Source of the DNA: Beroe forskalii
Taxonomy: Eukaryota > Ctenophora > Nuda > Beroida > Beroidae
DNA: 64,000 nucleotides
Direction: 5' to 3'
Assembly: GCA_011033025.1 (NCBI GenBank)
Contig: WFMF01000453.1
Coordinates: 62,001 to 126,000 of the forward strand
Shown: positions 37,208-47,627 of the stretch, in pieces
Layout of the letters: the number at the start of each line of letters is the position of its first letter
How positions within the stretch are numbered: the first letter of the stretch is position 1
The notes under the pieces: generated by a model
The model's database searches: none
What the model was told of the DNA's origin: nothing
The model's input: the letters and a program-made list of their open reading frames with translations, nothing else
Made by a program: the position numbers and the translations under genes

Positions 37208-38473
37208 ATGGTCTACAGAGTCGCCAAAACTGTGCATGGTTCTGGCGGGCCCACGCTCTTGGATGCAGATGGATGGAAACACATCCTGTGTTGCAAGTCC
37301 TATGGAAAGGCATCTGAGAAGTTGTGCGACGCCATTGCTGAACTAGCGAAGTACATCAGCACCAAAGAAGTCAGCCCAACTGCCTTGGAAGAACTCCTAG
37401 CATGTCGTCTTATCCCCCTTGACAAGGGCAACGATAAGCGGGGAGGCATTGGAGTGAGACCAGTGGGTGTTGGTGAGGTGCTGCGGCGAATTGTGGGCAA
37501 ACTGGTTATCAGTGTCTTGAGGAAGGACATCCAGCAGGCTGCAGGACCATTACAAACGTGTGCTGGTCTGAAAGGGGGGATAGAGGCTTCCATCCACGCC
37601 ACTCGGGAGCAATGGGAGCTGCCAGCTACTCAAGGCGTGCTGTTAGTGGATGCTGACAACGCATTCAACACAATCAACCGAGAGCTGGCAGTTCATAACA
37701 TCAGGGAAATGTGCCCACCCTTTCATCGTTTCATTGCCAACACTTATCAGCGACCCGCCATGCTGGTGGTTAGTGACGGTCAAAGTTCTGAGTACATGGG
37801 GTCAGAGGAAGGATGTACGCAGGGGGATGTTGCTGCAATGGCCTTCTACGCGCTGGGAGTCAAACCACTAATTGCAGAGCTCTCGACTGCAGTTGATGCA
37901 TCTGCTTGTAAGCAGATGTGGTACGCAGACGACTCGACTGCTGCCGGGAAACTGGATGGGATTAAGAAGTGGTGGGATTTTCTGTGTGTCAGGGGGCCTG
38001 AATATGGATACAGACCAAAGCCATCAAAAACTGTGTTGATTGTGAAAGAAGAATATCTAGAGGAGGCTAAGAAGATGTTCAAGGGTTCTGGCATTCAGGT
38101 CACGGGTGTAGGAGAGCGTCATCTAGGTGCTGTGCTTGGAACAGAGGATTTCAGGAGGGGTTATGTTGCAGACAAAGTTGCGAAGTGGGTCCATGATGTT
38201 GAACATCTATCTGAAATAGGCAAAGATGACCCGCAGGCAGCCTACGCAGCCTACACAAAGGCACTGTGTCACAGGTGGACATTTGTGCAGAGAACTGTAC
38301 CAGGCATCTCCGAACTGTTTGGTCCGCTTGAAAATGCCATACGACATAGCTTTCTGCCAGCTATTGTAGGAAGGCATGTTTCAGACCTGGAAAGGAAGCT
38401 GTTCACATTACTGGGGGGCTTGGAATTTCAAACCCAGAAGAAGGTTCAGATTTTGAGTTCCAGGCCTCAGTGA
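37208..38473 (+). CDS. Reverse transcriptase domain of retrotransposon
   Basis: The 421-codon frame holds RT motifs in order: GVRPVGVGEVLRRIVGK (about residues 82-98), motif A LVDADNAFNTINR (146-158, Asp148), motif B EEGCTQGDVAAMAFYALG (200-217) and motif C MWYADDSTAAGKL (237-249, catalytic Asp241-Asp242). The thumb region follows. The DADNAFN and GCTQGD wording is that of an RT group common in invertebrate and some algal genomes; clade assignment is left open. The last 15-20 residues before the stop at 38471 are out of frame: the true frame continues from the G run at about 38411-38418. The ATG may not be the original start. Confidence 0.88.
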   Translation: MVYRVAKTVHGSGGPTLLDADGWKHILCCKSYGKASEKLCDAIAELAKYISTKEVSPTALEELLACRLIPLDKGNDKRGGIGVRPVGVGEVLRRIVGKLVISVLRKDIQQAAGPLQTCAGLKGGIEASIHATREQWELPATQGVLLVDADNAFNTINRELAVHNIREMCPPFHRFIANTYQRPAMLVVSDGQSSEYMGSEEGCTQGDVAAMAFYALGVKPLIAELSTAVDASACKQMWYADDSTAAGKLDGIKKWWDFLCVRGPEYGYRPKPSKTVLIVKEEYLEEAKKMFKGSGIQVTGVGERHLGAVLGTEDFRRGYVADKVAKWVHDVEHLSEIGKDDPQAAYAAYTKALCHRWTFVQRTVPGISELFGPLENAIRHSFLPAIVGRHVSDLERKLFTLLGGLEFQTQKKVQILSSRPQ

Positions 38474-39453
38474 AAATCACCGAGAGTCTTAGACAGTTGA
38501 TTATTGATCAGCAGTCATCCCTTGATGGCTATCGGGCTGACAGTGTTGAGGAGGTTACCAGGGACTGCCTTAAGGACAAAGAAGTGAGGATGATGAGAAA
38601 GATTTCCGAGATTGGATCAGACTCTTCTGATGAAAGGTTGAAGAGGTCTATCTCCTTAGCCCAAGAGAAGGGTGCTGGGGCGTGGCTCACTGTTCTTCCC
38701 ATTGGTTCTCTCGGATGGGTGCTGAATAAGGAGGAGTTAAGAGATGCTCTCAGGCTGAGGTACGGCTGGCAGATCCCTAAAATTCCAGCAGTTTGTGTCT
38801 GTGGAAAGAAGAATTTGGTAGACCACACTTTAATTTGCAAAAACGGTGGCTACTTAATCTTCAGACACAACAAAATTCGAGACACAAACGCTGCGTTTCT
38901 TGGGAAAGTCTGTCACGAGGTTAAGACCGAGCCTGAGCTGATCCCTATTGACTCTTCTCAGTCAATCCCAGGGAATGTGGAGGAGAGGGCCCGTCTCGAC
39001 ATCTCTGCTCGAGGACTTTGGGGACCTTTCCAGAAGACGATGTTCGATGTTAGGATCTTCCATCCGAATGCAGACTCCTACAAAGATCGGGACATCAAAT
39101 CAGTCTACACCCAACATGAGAACATTAAGAAGAGGGAGTATGAGCAGCGAGTCATCCAAGTGGAGAAGTGTAGCTTCACACCTCTTGTATACAGCACGTC
39201 AGGAGGTATGGCACCTCAGGCACTGGCCTTTCATAGGAAGATTGCAGAACTTGTAGCAGAGAGAACAAATGAGGATTATGGCGATGTTATCCTTACAATG
39301 AGAACCAAGCTGTCATTTGCACTCCTGAAGAGTGTGCTGGTGTCAGTAAGAGGATCTCGGGAGAAGTCCTCTCGAGAGCGCGAATCGCCAATTTCCGAAA
39401 TTTCGTTCAATCTCATTCCAGATGGGCTGAGAGGAGATGTTTCTTTTTCGTAA
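38419..39453 (+). CDS. C-terminal Zn-like and nuclease-like part of the retrotransposon protein
   Basis: This frame continues the reverse transcriptase after the one-base shift and runs to TAA at 39451-39453. Numbering residues from the GTG at 38470, it has Cys109, Cys111, His119 and Cys123 arranged as CxC-x7-H-x3-C, then RHNKIRD (132-138). ARLDIS (174-179) follows, and fourteen residues later FDVRIFHPN (192-200). The acidic residues and their spacing suggest a PD-(D/E)xK-like endonuclease, as in restriction-like-endonuclease retrotransposons. This assignment is an inference from motif pattern. The end (LSFALLKSVLVSVRGSR) looks like the natural C-terminus plus a short extension. Confidence 0.75.
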   Translation, partial: LGISNPEEGSDFEFQASVKITESLRQLIIDQQSSLDGYRADSVEEVTRDCLKDKEVRMMRKISEIGSDSSDERLKRSISLAQEKGAGAWLTVLPIGSLGWVLNKEELRDALRLRYGWQIPKIPAVCVCGKKNLVDHTLICKNGGYLIFRHNKIRDTNAAFLGKVCHEVKTEPELIPIDSSQSIPGNVEERARLDISARGLWGPFQKTMFDVRIFHPNADSYKDRDIKSVYTQHENIKKREYEQRVIQVEKCSFTPLVYSTSGGMAPQALAFHRKIAELVAERTNEDYGDVILTMRTKLSFALLKSVLVSVRGSREKSSRERESPISEISFNLIPDGLRGDVSFS

Positions 39454-39530
39454 TTTGATTCACCTGAGAGCTTCAGCATGATTTCCTGCTTCAGCTTTTG
39501 GATAACTCGTGATTGTAATATTCAAACTAC

Positions 39531-39746
39531 CACTCCTCATTCAAATTCTGTTGCCACCATCCCTGGCAAGTGGGAACTAATGGCTGGATTACATTGTACT
39601 AATGTTCTCACGTTGTACTGTACAATGATGCACAATATTATTCCTTTTCCACTCCTCATTCAAATTCTGTTGCCACCATCCCTGGCAAGTAGGAACTAAT
39701 GGCTGGATTACATTGTAGTAATGTTCTCACGTTGTACTGTACAATC
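39531..39746. repeat. About 119-bp direct duplication after the retrotransposon
   Basis: A block of about 95 bp beginning CACTCCTCATTCAAATTCTG occurs at 39531 and again at 39650, almost unchanged. It may be part of the element's 3' region. Confidence 0.85.
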
Positions 39747-40713
39747 TGACGTGCATTCTGTGGGTTGATGTGCGCGCGGATTGTCACAAATTTTGCTGAA
39801 TTACAGACAAAATGGAATGCGCGAAGTACGCATACATGAATTTGATTGCGCTACAAAATAATTAGGGAAATAAATTCAACTGATCCTTATGCGCGCGGTT
39901 CGAACAGTACTTTGTATGCGCGGCTTCCTGCATAGGTGTATGATCGAACGCGCGCAGTTGTTAGACGATGTCTGACCCGCGTCGCTCGGAAGGTTCTATC
40001 AACGATAGACAAACATGTAGCTGTTTTGACCAGGCCACCAGAGTCTTCAACTGTATGTGCTGTGAATGCAGTAAAACATTGTCTGACGTAGTCAGACCCA
40101 TTATATCTAATTGTAACGCCTGAAAATCAATTGCTGTTTAATTAGGGTGCACCAAAAAAATTAAATTTTTGGTGCTCAACCCCTGAGCGATAGATCTCGG
40201 TGAGACAAGACCGAGGATATCCGGTTTTTTGAAATTGGACCCCGGGAACCCCTGGAGCGTTGACGATTTGTATAGGCCATACTTGTATGGAAGGCGCGGT
40301 ATGGCGTGACCATCCGCGGATTCTACGTGCGCGCTTATATCCGCGCGCGCAAGATTCTGCTGCAGTTCCGCGAGATATAGATCGAAGTAAGGTGTACTTG
40401 ACCGATATTTACTAGATCGAAGTAGGGTGTACTTGACCGTTATTTCAAGGAATTTTCAAATATAGTTTACAACAAAGGCGGAAGGCCGTGTTTATTGAAA
40501 TATCACACACTAGCTCCGAATGTTAATGAGGGTGAACCGTGAAGTGGTGATGATGCTGAGCATTTGATAAACTGATCGCCATAGTATGGGCTATTGGGGT
40601 GGGATGAAGCAAATGACAGGACCAGTATGATATGATATGCTGCTGTGCATGTAGAACGACAGGGGACAATCCTGCTCACTAGGGGACAATGTACATTGTA
40701 CTCCCGTGTGTAG
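39747..40713. other. CpG-richer spacer with hairpin and direct repeat
   Basis: No gene is supported. GCACCAAAAAAATT/AATTTTTGGTGC forms a hairpin at about 40149-40175. A 33-35 bp block with GATCGAAGTA and GGTGTACTTGACCG is present twice at 40381-40445. CGCGCG tracts are frequent. Confidence 0.5.
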
Positions 40714-41057
40714 TGTCGGTGTGTAACTGTAGACTTTTGTAGGTCGGATGTAATCAGAAAATTTATAGATTTATCGCAAGCACGGTTTGCTGTCAGGGTA
40801 AAGGAGGCTGTACATCACTTCTTCTTCAAACAGCGGAAGAGCACTGCACTGAAGACGGGTGAACTAGTGGAGGGAAGCATCATCAATGCTCAACTTCGTT
40901 TTACCCGTAGAAGTTTGAAGACGGGTGAAGGCGCGGGTTGAGGCTGAGCTGTCCCGGAAGCTCACCTCAACTGCGAGGGGAGCAGCAGCTGCAGGGGATG
41001 ATGTTGATGGTCAGTTCGTCATCGGAGGTGGAGAGGCAGGCAGTTACGGGAGGTGAT
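40714..41057 (+). pseudogene. Candidate coding remnant, unknown family
   Basis: From 40714 to the stop at 40936-40941 one frame reads as a well-formed charged sequence (RSDVIRKFIDLSQARF, then HHFFFKQRKSTALKTG and EGSIINAQLRF). A TTTGTAG acceptor-like site precedes it. The next frame continues with EAELSRKLTSTARGAAAAGDD and GQFVIGGGEAGSYGR to a TGA near 41055. This pattern suggests an exon or decayed gene with one frameshift. I do not recognise the protein; it could be chance. Confidence 0.3.
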
Positions 41058-41404
41058 GGGGGAGGAACCTCGAGGTAACCATAGGCATAACTTCAGTGCT
41101 CGTTACTGACAGGATGAAATATGATCTGAGAGCTTATTCAGGCTTAGAACTTCAGGTATGTCAGCGGCACTAACAGGGTTCGGATATCCTACATGATATG
41201 GAATTGAACAGATCACATGACCCTGATTGGGTCATGCGTGTGAATCGACTCGTGATACAGTATGAATCGAATAATATTGCGTATTTCGCCCATGTTTTGC
41301 TGAAATTTAATTTTATTAACACTCTTTTAATCCTCTTTCGCTCAGTACTCAGATGATAAACCTCGCGCTGAACTAAGCGTAAGAGAACTACCGATTTGCG
41401 TTGC

Positions 41405-42781
41405 TTTCACTCACGCTTTATCCATCTACCCATACACTGATCACGCTACATCCATCTACCCATACACTCACGCTACACACATCTACCCATACACTCACGC
41501 TTCATCTATCTACCCATACATTGACGCTACATCAATCTTCCCATACACTCACGCTACACTCATCTACCTATACACTGATCACGCTGCATCCGTCTACCCA
41601 TACACTCACGCTACATCCATCTACCCATACACTGATCACGCTACACTCATCTACCCATACACTCATGCTACATCCATCTACCCATACACTCACGCTACAC
41701 TCATCTACCCATACACTCACGCTACACTCATCTACCCATACACTCACGCTACATCCATCTACTCATACACTCACGCTACACTCATCTACCCATACACTGA
41801 TCACGCTACACTCATCTACCCATACACTAACGCTACATCCATCTTCCCATACACTCACGCTACACTCATCTACCCATACACTGATCACGCTGCATCCGTC
41901 TACCCATACACTGATCACGCTGCATCCGTCTACCCATACACTCACGCTACATCCATCTACCCATACACTCACGCTACACTCATCTACCCATACACTGATC
42001 ACGCTACACTCATCTACCCATACACTCATGCTACATCCATCTACCCATACACCCACGCTACACCCATCTACCCATACACTCACGCTACACTCATCTACCC
42101 ATACAATCACGCTACATCCATCTACCCATACACTCACGCTACACTCATCCACCCATACACTGATCACGCTACACTTATCTACCCATACACTTATGCTACA
42201 TTCATCTACCCATACACTCACGCTACACTCATCTACCCATACACTCACGCTACACTCATCTACCCATACAATTACGCTACATCCATCTACCCATACATTC
42301 ATGCTACACTCATCTACCCATACACTCACGCTTCATCCATCTACCCATACACTCACGCTACATCCATATCTAACCATACATTCACACTACACTCATCTAC
42401 CCATACACTCACGCTACATCCATTTACCCTTTCACTGACGCTACATCCATCTACCCATACACTCACGCTACATCCATCTACCCATACACTCACGCAACAC
42501 TCATCTACCCATACACTCACGCTACACTCATCAAACCATACACTCACGCAACACTCATCTACCCATACACTCACGCTACACTCATCTAACCATACACTCA
42601 CGCAACACTCATCTACCCATACACTCACGCTACACTCATCTACCCATACACTCACGCTACACTCATCTAACCATACACTCACCTAACCATACATGATACA
42701 CTCACGCTATACTCATCTACCCATATACTCACGCTACACTCATCTAACCATACACTCACGCTACACTCATCTAACCATACA
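41405..42781. repeat. 27-bp minisatellite, about 50 copies
   Basis: Units contain CTACCCATACACTCACGCTA. Most are 27 bp and some are 30 bp by insertion of GAT/TCA. All lengths are multiples of three, so frames of 345 codons forward and 188 and 109 codons reverse stay open. The peptide repeats are treated as by-products. A short stump of the same array resumes at 48249 after the inserted element. Confidence 0.95.
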
Positions 42782-43415
42782 AGCCCCCTGCCAGATTAGA
42801 ACAACGCCACACTAGGTATTGAATTCGCCACACTATAAAAATGATCGCATTGTTAAGATGATATTCGCCACAGGCCACACCCTATGCGTTAACTTTCTAA
42901 GAATGCGTGTAAAGTGCAGGGTAATATTCGCCACTAGCATTATATTCGCCAAAGTGGTCGCATGTTTGTAAACACACGCAATGCTAAGCACTATTCGCCT
43001 GTTTTATAAACAATCTTCGTAGACTCTATTTCGCCGTGTTAGGAAAATATACGCCTACTGGGTAACACATTCATTCTTAGAGAATAATTCGCCGTGTTTG
43101 GAAAGTATTCGCCTACTGGGTTACATATTTATTCTTAGAGAATATTTCGCCGTGTTCGGAAAATATTCGCCTTATAAAATATTTCGCCGTGTTAATAAAA
43201 TATTCGCCTTATGTTATGATAACATGTACACTCTAAACTAATCAAGTTACACATAGCAGCCCCGCCCTGACCTTGATTCACATCTGTACAAAATGTGTTC
43301 TAACTTGACTCCTGAAAATTTTCTATTTCATATTTGGAACAGATGTGTTGATGTACACAAAGTTGCGCTTAGCAATACATACCTACTTACCTACTGTGTA
43401 TGTAAATTTAAGCAT
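42782..43415 (+). repeat. Left terminal inverted repeat of the 5.47-kb element
   Basis: The outer 220 bp is irregular. After that the TIR contains repeated TTCGCCGTGTTAGGAAAATA / TATTCGCCTACTGGGTAACA modules. Confidence 0.85.
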
Positions 43416-43489
43416 TCATATTTTTCAGATGAAACATATCATAATGGCCCGTTTTTATATCATGAGGGCATCACATAGTACGACAGAGT

Positions 43490-44100
43490 GAGATTGGGGA
43501 ACGGACATTTCATCTCGCGACGTTATATATCACGACATTTCATCTCGCGACATTTCGTCTCTGACACTTCATCTCAAAGTACGACATTTCATCTCGTACT
43601 GTAACTTGATTGTATCCTGAAGTACGACTTTGATCTCCAGGGTGCGAAGTTTCGTCTCAAGGGTACGACACTTCATCTGATTACTGTAACTTGATTGTAC
43701 TGTAGTACTGTAAAGTACGAGATTTGATCTCCCGAGTGTGAAGTTTCATCTCAAAGGGTACGGCACTCCATCTCTTACTGCAACTTGATTGTACTGTAAA
43801 GTGCATCATTTGACCTCGAAAGTAGGACATTTCATATCCAAGGCTACGACACTTCATCTCTGGGTATGGCACCTCTTATCATGGAAGAACACTTGATATC
43901 AGGGTACGTCACTTTATCTCAGACTGCGTCATTTCATCTCTGGGTACGACACTTCATCTCAAAGTACGACACTTCATCTCAGGGTAAAAAAATTATCTCA
44001 GACTGCGACACTTCATCTCAGGGTACGACGCTTCATCTCTGGGTACGACACTTAAAATCTCAGACTACGATATTTTATCTCTGGATACGACACTTCATCG
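43490..44100. repeat. Degenerate GTACGACACTTCATCTC minisatellite
   Basis: About 25 diverged copies of a 20-30 bp unit whose core is GTACGACACTTCATCTC. Confidence 0.85.
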
Positions 44101-44635
44101 TAGACTTTAATTCGCTGTGTTAGGAAAATATTCGCCTACTGGGTAACACCTTTATTAATACAGAATATTTCGCCGTGTTAGGAAATATTCGCCTATCGGG
44201 CATCATTCATTCTTAAAAGAAATTTTCGCCGTGTTTGGAAAATATTCGCTTGCTGGTATTGTAAAAATTCCTTTTTGGAAAACATTTCGCCGTGTTAGAT
44301 AAAATATTGTCGTATGTTATGATTACAATATGTACACTCTAAGTTACACACATCAACATTCAACCCCACCTTCACCTTGATTCGCATCTGTACAAGATGT
44401 GTTCTAACTTGACTCCTGAAATTATATTTCATATTTTGAACAGATGATGTATAAATGTACACGAAGTTGCACTTAGCAATCCAGAGCTACTGTGTATTAT
44501 GTAAATGTAAGCATCTATTATACTTTTCGGATTAAACACAATGACATGTTATGTCATATTGGTTCGTTATAGCCTAACAGAGAGCCCGTTTTCATATGAT
44601 CATAGGGGCATCACATAGTACGAAGGAGCGAAGTT
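44101..44635 (+). repeat. Second, direct copy of the inner TIR module
   Basis: This block resembles 43018-43490 in the same orientation, from the TAGACT..TTCGC.GTGTTAGG start to the GGCATCACATAGTACGA end. Thus the element carries module, minisatellite, module again, then the GTCGA array. Confidence 0.8.
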
Positions 44636-45412
44636 TAGTCGTCGAGTCGAGTCGTCGAGTCGAGTCGTCGAGTCGAGTCGTCTAGTCGAGTCGTCGAGTC
44701 GTCGAGTCGTCGAGTCGAGTGGAGTCGTCGAGTCGAGTCGAGTGGAGTCGAGTCGAGTCGAGTCGGTCGAGTCGTCGAGTCGAGTCGTCGAGTCGAGTCG
44801 TCGAGTCGAGTCGTCGAGTCGAGTCGTCGAGTCGGGTCGTCGGGTCGAGTCGTCGAGTCGAGTCGTCGAGTCGAGTCGTCGAGTCGAGAATCGTCAGTCG
44901 AGTCGTCAGCGAGTCGTCGAGTCGTCGAGTCGTCGAGTCATCGAGTCGTCGAGTCGTCGAGTCGTCGAGTCGTCGAGTCGTCGAGTCGTCGAGTCGTCGA
45001 GTCGTCGAGTCGTCGAGTCGTCGAGTCGAGTCGAGTCGTCGAGTCGAGTCGTCGAGTCAGTCGTCGAGTAGTCGTCGAGTCGAGTCGTCGAGTCGGGTCG
45101 TCGAGTCGAGTCGTCGAGTCGAGTCGTCGAGTCGAGTCGTCGAGTCGAGTCGTCGAGAGTCGAGTCGTCGAGTCGAGTCGTCGAGGAATCCGAGTCGTCG
45201 AGTCGTCGAGTCGAGTCGTCGAGTCGAGTCGTCGAGTCGAGTCGTCGAGTCGTCGAGTCGAGTCGTCGAGTCGAGTCGTCGAGTCGAGTCGAATCAAGTC
45301 GTCGAGTCGCCGAGTCGAGTCGAGTTGTGTCGTCGTGTCGTCGTGTCGTCGAGTCGTCGAGTCGAGTCAAGTCAAGTCGTCGAGTCGAGTCGTCGAGTTG
45401 AGTCGAGTCGGG
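44636..45412. repeat. GAGTC/GTC microsatellite-like array
   Basis: Nearly 780 bp of GAGTCGTC and GAGTC units. It stays open in several frames (Ser-Arg-Arg-Val-Glu and Thr-Arg-Arg-Leu-Asp repeats), all treated as artefacts of composition. TCGA palindromes occur every 5-8 bp. Confidence 0.95.
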
Positions 45413-45431
45413 CTACTTTGATACTGACCTA

Positions 45432-45605
45432 CTTGGATACTGCCATTACCGGTAATCTTCACCGTGGACTTGTATTTGAAATTGAAGGATGCGAAACAAT
45501 GGACCTGATAAAGCGGTGATAAGGAATGATAAAAGGGCAAGGGATTATGCTCGTCCTTGGACTTGAATTTGAAATTGAAGGATGCGAAACAATGGACCTG
45601 ATAAG
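45432..45605. repeat. Direct duplication of about 80 bp
   Basis: GAAATTGAAGGATGCGAAAC and ACAATGGACCTGATAA occur in order at about 45477 and 45570. The remainder to 46115 shows only a hairpin at about 45703-45765 (GGTGTGGATT pairing with an imperfect complement). Confidence 0.75.
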
Positions 45606-46123
45606 CATTGTAAAAGGTTATTTTGGCTGCCGACACGGAACTGACAGGTGTGAGAGGATGGGTCCGAAAAAGCGGTAATATGATGTTACTACACACTATT
45701 GAGGTGTGGATTGGTGAATATTCCTCGAGGCGAAGCCGAGTGGAATATGGGAAATCCACACCGATATCACATTAATATTAACGATCGAAAAAGTACGAGG
45801 CTGCTCCGTAAACTGGATTTCAAACTCGGCGAACGGGCTGTGAGTTAAATAATAAGCGGTACTTGTAATTCTGGTTAATCACAGTATAATGCAGCAGAAA
45901 ATGCCGGTTATTACTGGTATTCTCCCACTTTGCATTAGAACGGTCCGAAAAGATGAAAAACGGTAATTTCATTCCCCAGTCCTGGATCGGGATGATGCGG
46001 CTTGTTACCAAGGAAAAACCGTCGAGTACTCGACTCTCCGTATAAGGCTATAATATAACGAGCTGATATGATATTATGAAGTTATGATGTGTTTGATCTG
46101 AAAAATATGAATGCTTAAATTTA

Positions 46124-47617
46124 GGCATAATAGGCCGCGAACTTTAGTTCGCCGCGAACCCGCGCGAACTCAGGCGAACCCGCGCGAACTCCGCGCGGGT
46201 TCGCAAGCGTTCGCCGACAGTTCGCCAATTTTTTTCCTTGGCGAACTCCGCTGAAGTTCGCCGAGAGTTCATGAACGTTCGCCGAACTCCGGGCGAACTC
46301 GAGCGAGCTCAGGCGAACCCGCGCGGGTTCGCCGCAAACCTAAGCGAACTAGTTCGCCGCGAACTAGTTCGCAGCGAACTTAAAATTTTGGTTGTGAACG
46401 ATTTTTGGAGTTCGCGGCGGACTCGTTCGCGGCGAACGAGTTTTTGGCGAACTAGTTCGCGGCGGACTAGTTCGCCGCGAACTACTTTTTCTAAGTTCGC
46501 GGCGAACTAGTTCGCGACGCCGACGTTGTCTGACCCCTTCGCCTTCGGTTGGGGTTTGGGTTGGGTTTGGGTTAGGGCCATCCATGAACTATAAAAGGAC
46601 GTCCGCAAAATTTTCAGGCATTTTAGACCCCTCCCTCCCCTTGTCCGCATTTCAGAAACCCCTCCTCCCCACAGGACGTCCGCACTTTTCCTAAAAATCT
46701 TTTGAGTCATCATTCTGGGCCCGAAATTTCTGATTTTCCTTGTGAAATAACCGTCAAATCTCGACCATAACTTCCAAAAATTGCAGGACGTCACATTTGA
46801 CCAAACACCCCCTCCCCCTATGTCCACAAACGTCCGCATTGGGCAGACTCCTCCCCCCCTCATTGGACGTCCTTTATGAATGTATAGGGTTTGGGTTAGG
46901 GTTAGGAGTTTGGGTTAGGGGTTTGGGTTAGGGTTTGGGTTAGGGTTTGGGTTTGGGTTAGGGTTTGGGTTAGGGTTTGGGTTAGGGTTTGAATTAGGGT
47001 TTGGGTTAGGGTTTGGGTTAGGGTTTGGGTTAGGGTTTGGGTTAGGGTTTGGGTTAGGGTTAGGGGTTGGGTTCGGGTTTGGGTTCGCGTTTGGATTCGG
47101 GTTAGGGTTTGGGTTGGCGAACAATCGTTCGAGGTGAACTAGTTTGGCAGTTTGCAGCGGAATTGTTATAGTTGATGACAAACAAGTTCGCAGCATAAAA
47201 TGAATAATGAAGAAGTTCGCCCGCGAACTAGTTCGCCGCGAACTTAGAAAAAATAGTTCGCGGCAACTGGTTCGCAGAACTATTCCGCCGCGAACATTCT
47301 ACGAACCTAGTTCGCCGCGAACTGATTGTTCGCCGGCGAACAATCGTTCCGCCAACAAAAATTTGAGTTCGCTGCGAACTAGTTCGCGGCGAACTAATTC
47401 GCCAGTTGCGGCGAACTCCGCGCGGGTTCGCCTGAGGTTCGCTCCGGTTCGCCGGGTTCGGCGGGCGTCCGGCGAAACTCTCGGCGAACTCAGCGGGTTC
47501 GCCAAGGAAAAAAATTGGCGAACTGTCGTATTTGCTGCGAACCCGCGCGGAGTTCGCGCGGGTTCGCCTGAGTTCGCCCGAGTTCGCGGCGAACTAAAGT
47601 TCGCGGCCTATTATGCC
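46124..47617. mobile_element. 1.49-kb foldback of GTTCGCGGCGAAC palindromes, nested
   Basis: Ends GGCATAATAGGCCGCGAAC and its complement are flanked by TAAATTTA (46116-46123 and 47618-47625). The sequence without the insert matches the other TIR of the host element (near 43400), confirming an 8-bp duplication. Both arms (about 46130-46520 and 47200-47610) are dense in GTTCGCGGCGAAC, GTTCGCCGCGAAC and CGAACTCCGCGCGGG. The centre holds a CCCTCCCC/CGTCCGCA region and a TTAGGGTTTGGG array. CpG content is far above the surroundings. Confidence 0.85.
46880..47115. repeat. Telomere-like TTAGGGTTTGGG array
   Basis: About twenty copies of the 12-mer TTAGGGTTTGGG, half of which is the metazoan telomere hexamer. 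It lies at the centre of a foldback element, so it is interstitial rather than a chromosome end. Confidence 0.9.
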
Positions 47618-47627
47618 TAAATTTACA

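Larger units (their letters stand above)
37154..39460 (+). mobile_element. Non-LTR-type retrotransposon, 5'-truncated, one frameshift
   Basis: A reverse-transcriptase frame followed by a Zn-like/endonuclease-like frame, same strand. The open frame is preceded by a stop at 37151-37153 and starts well inside the usual N-terminal region, so the 5' part is missing. The two frames were clearly one: the correct continuation is recovered one base over at a run of six G near 38412. No terminal repeats or poly(A) tail were found. Confidence 0.85.

Noticed and set aside
37046-37282. Minus-strand frame beginning MFPSICIQERG
   Set aside because: Overlaps the start of the reverse transcriptase; partly protein-like but without support.
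41401-42438. 345-codon open frame of Thr-His-Thr-Leu repeats, and 188- and 109-codon reverse frames
   Set aside because: All lie in a minisatellite whose units are multiples of 3 bp, are open on both strands, and lack a credible start context or unique sequence.
44636-45412. tRNA B-box-like GTTCGA/GTCGAGTC matches
   Set aside because: They come from the simple repeat; no cloverleaf could be drawn here or elsewhere in the window.
44719-45519. 266-codon Ser/Arg/Glu-rich frame
   Set aside because: Produced by the GAGTC/GTC array; the opposite strand is equally open.
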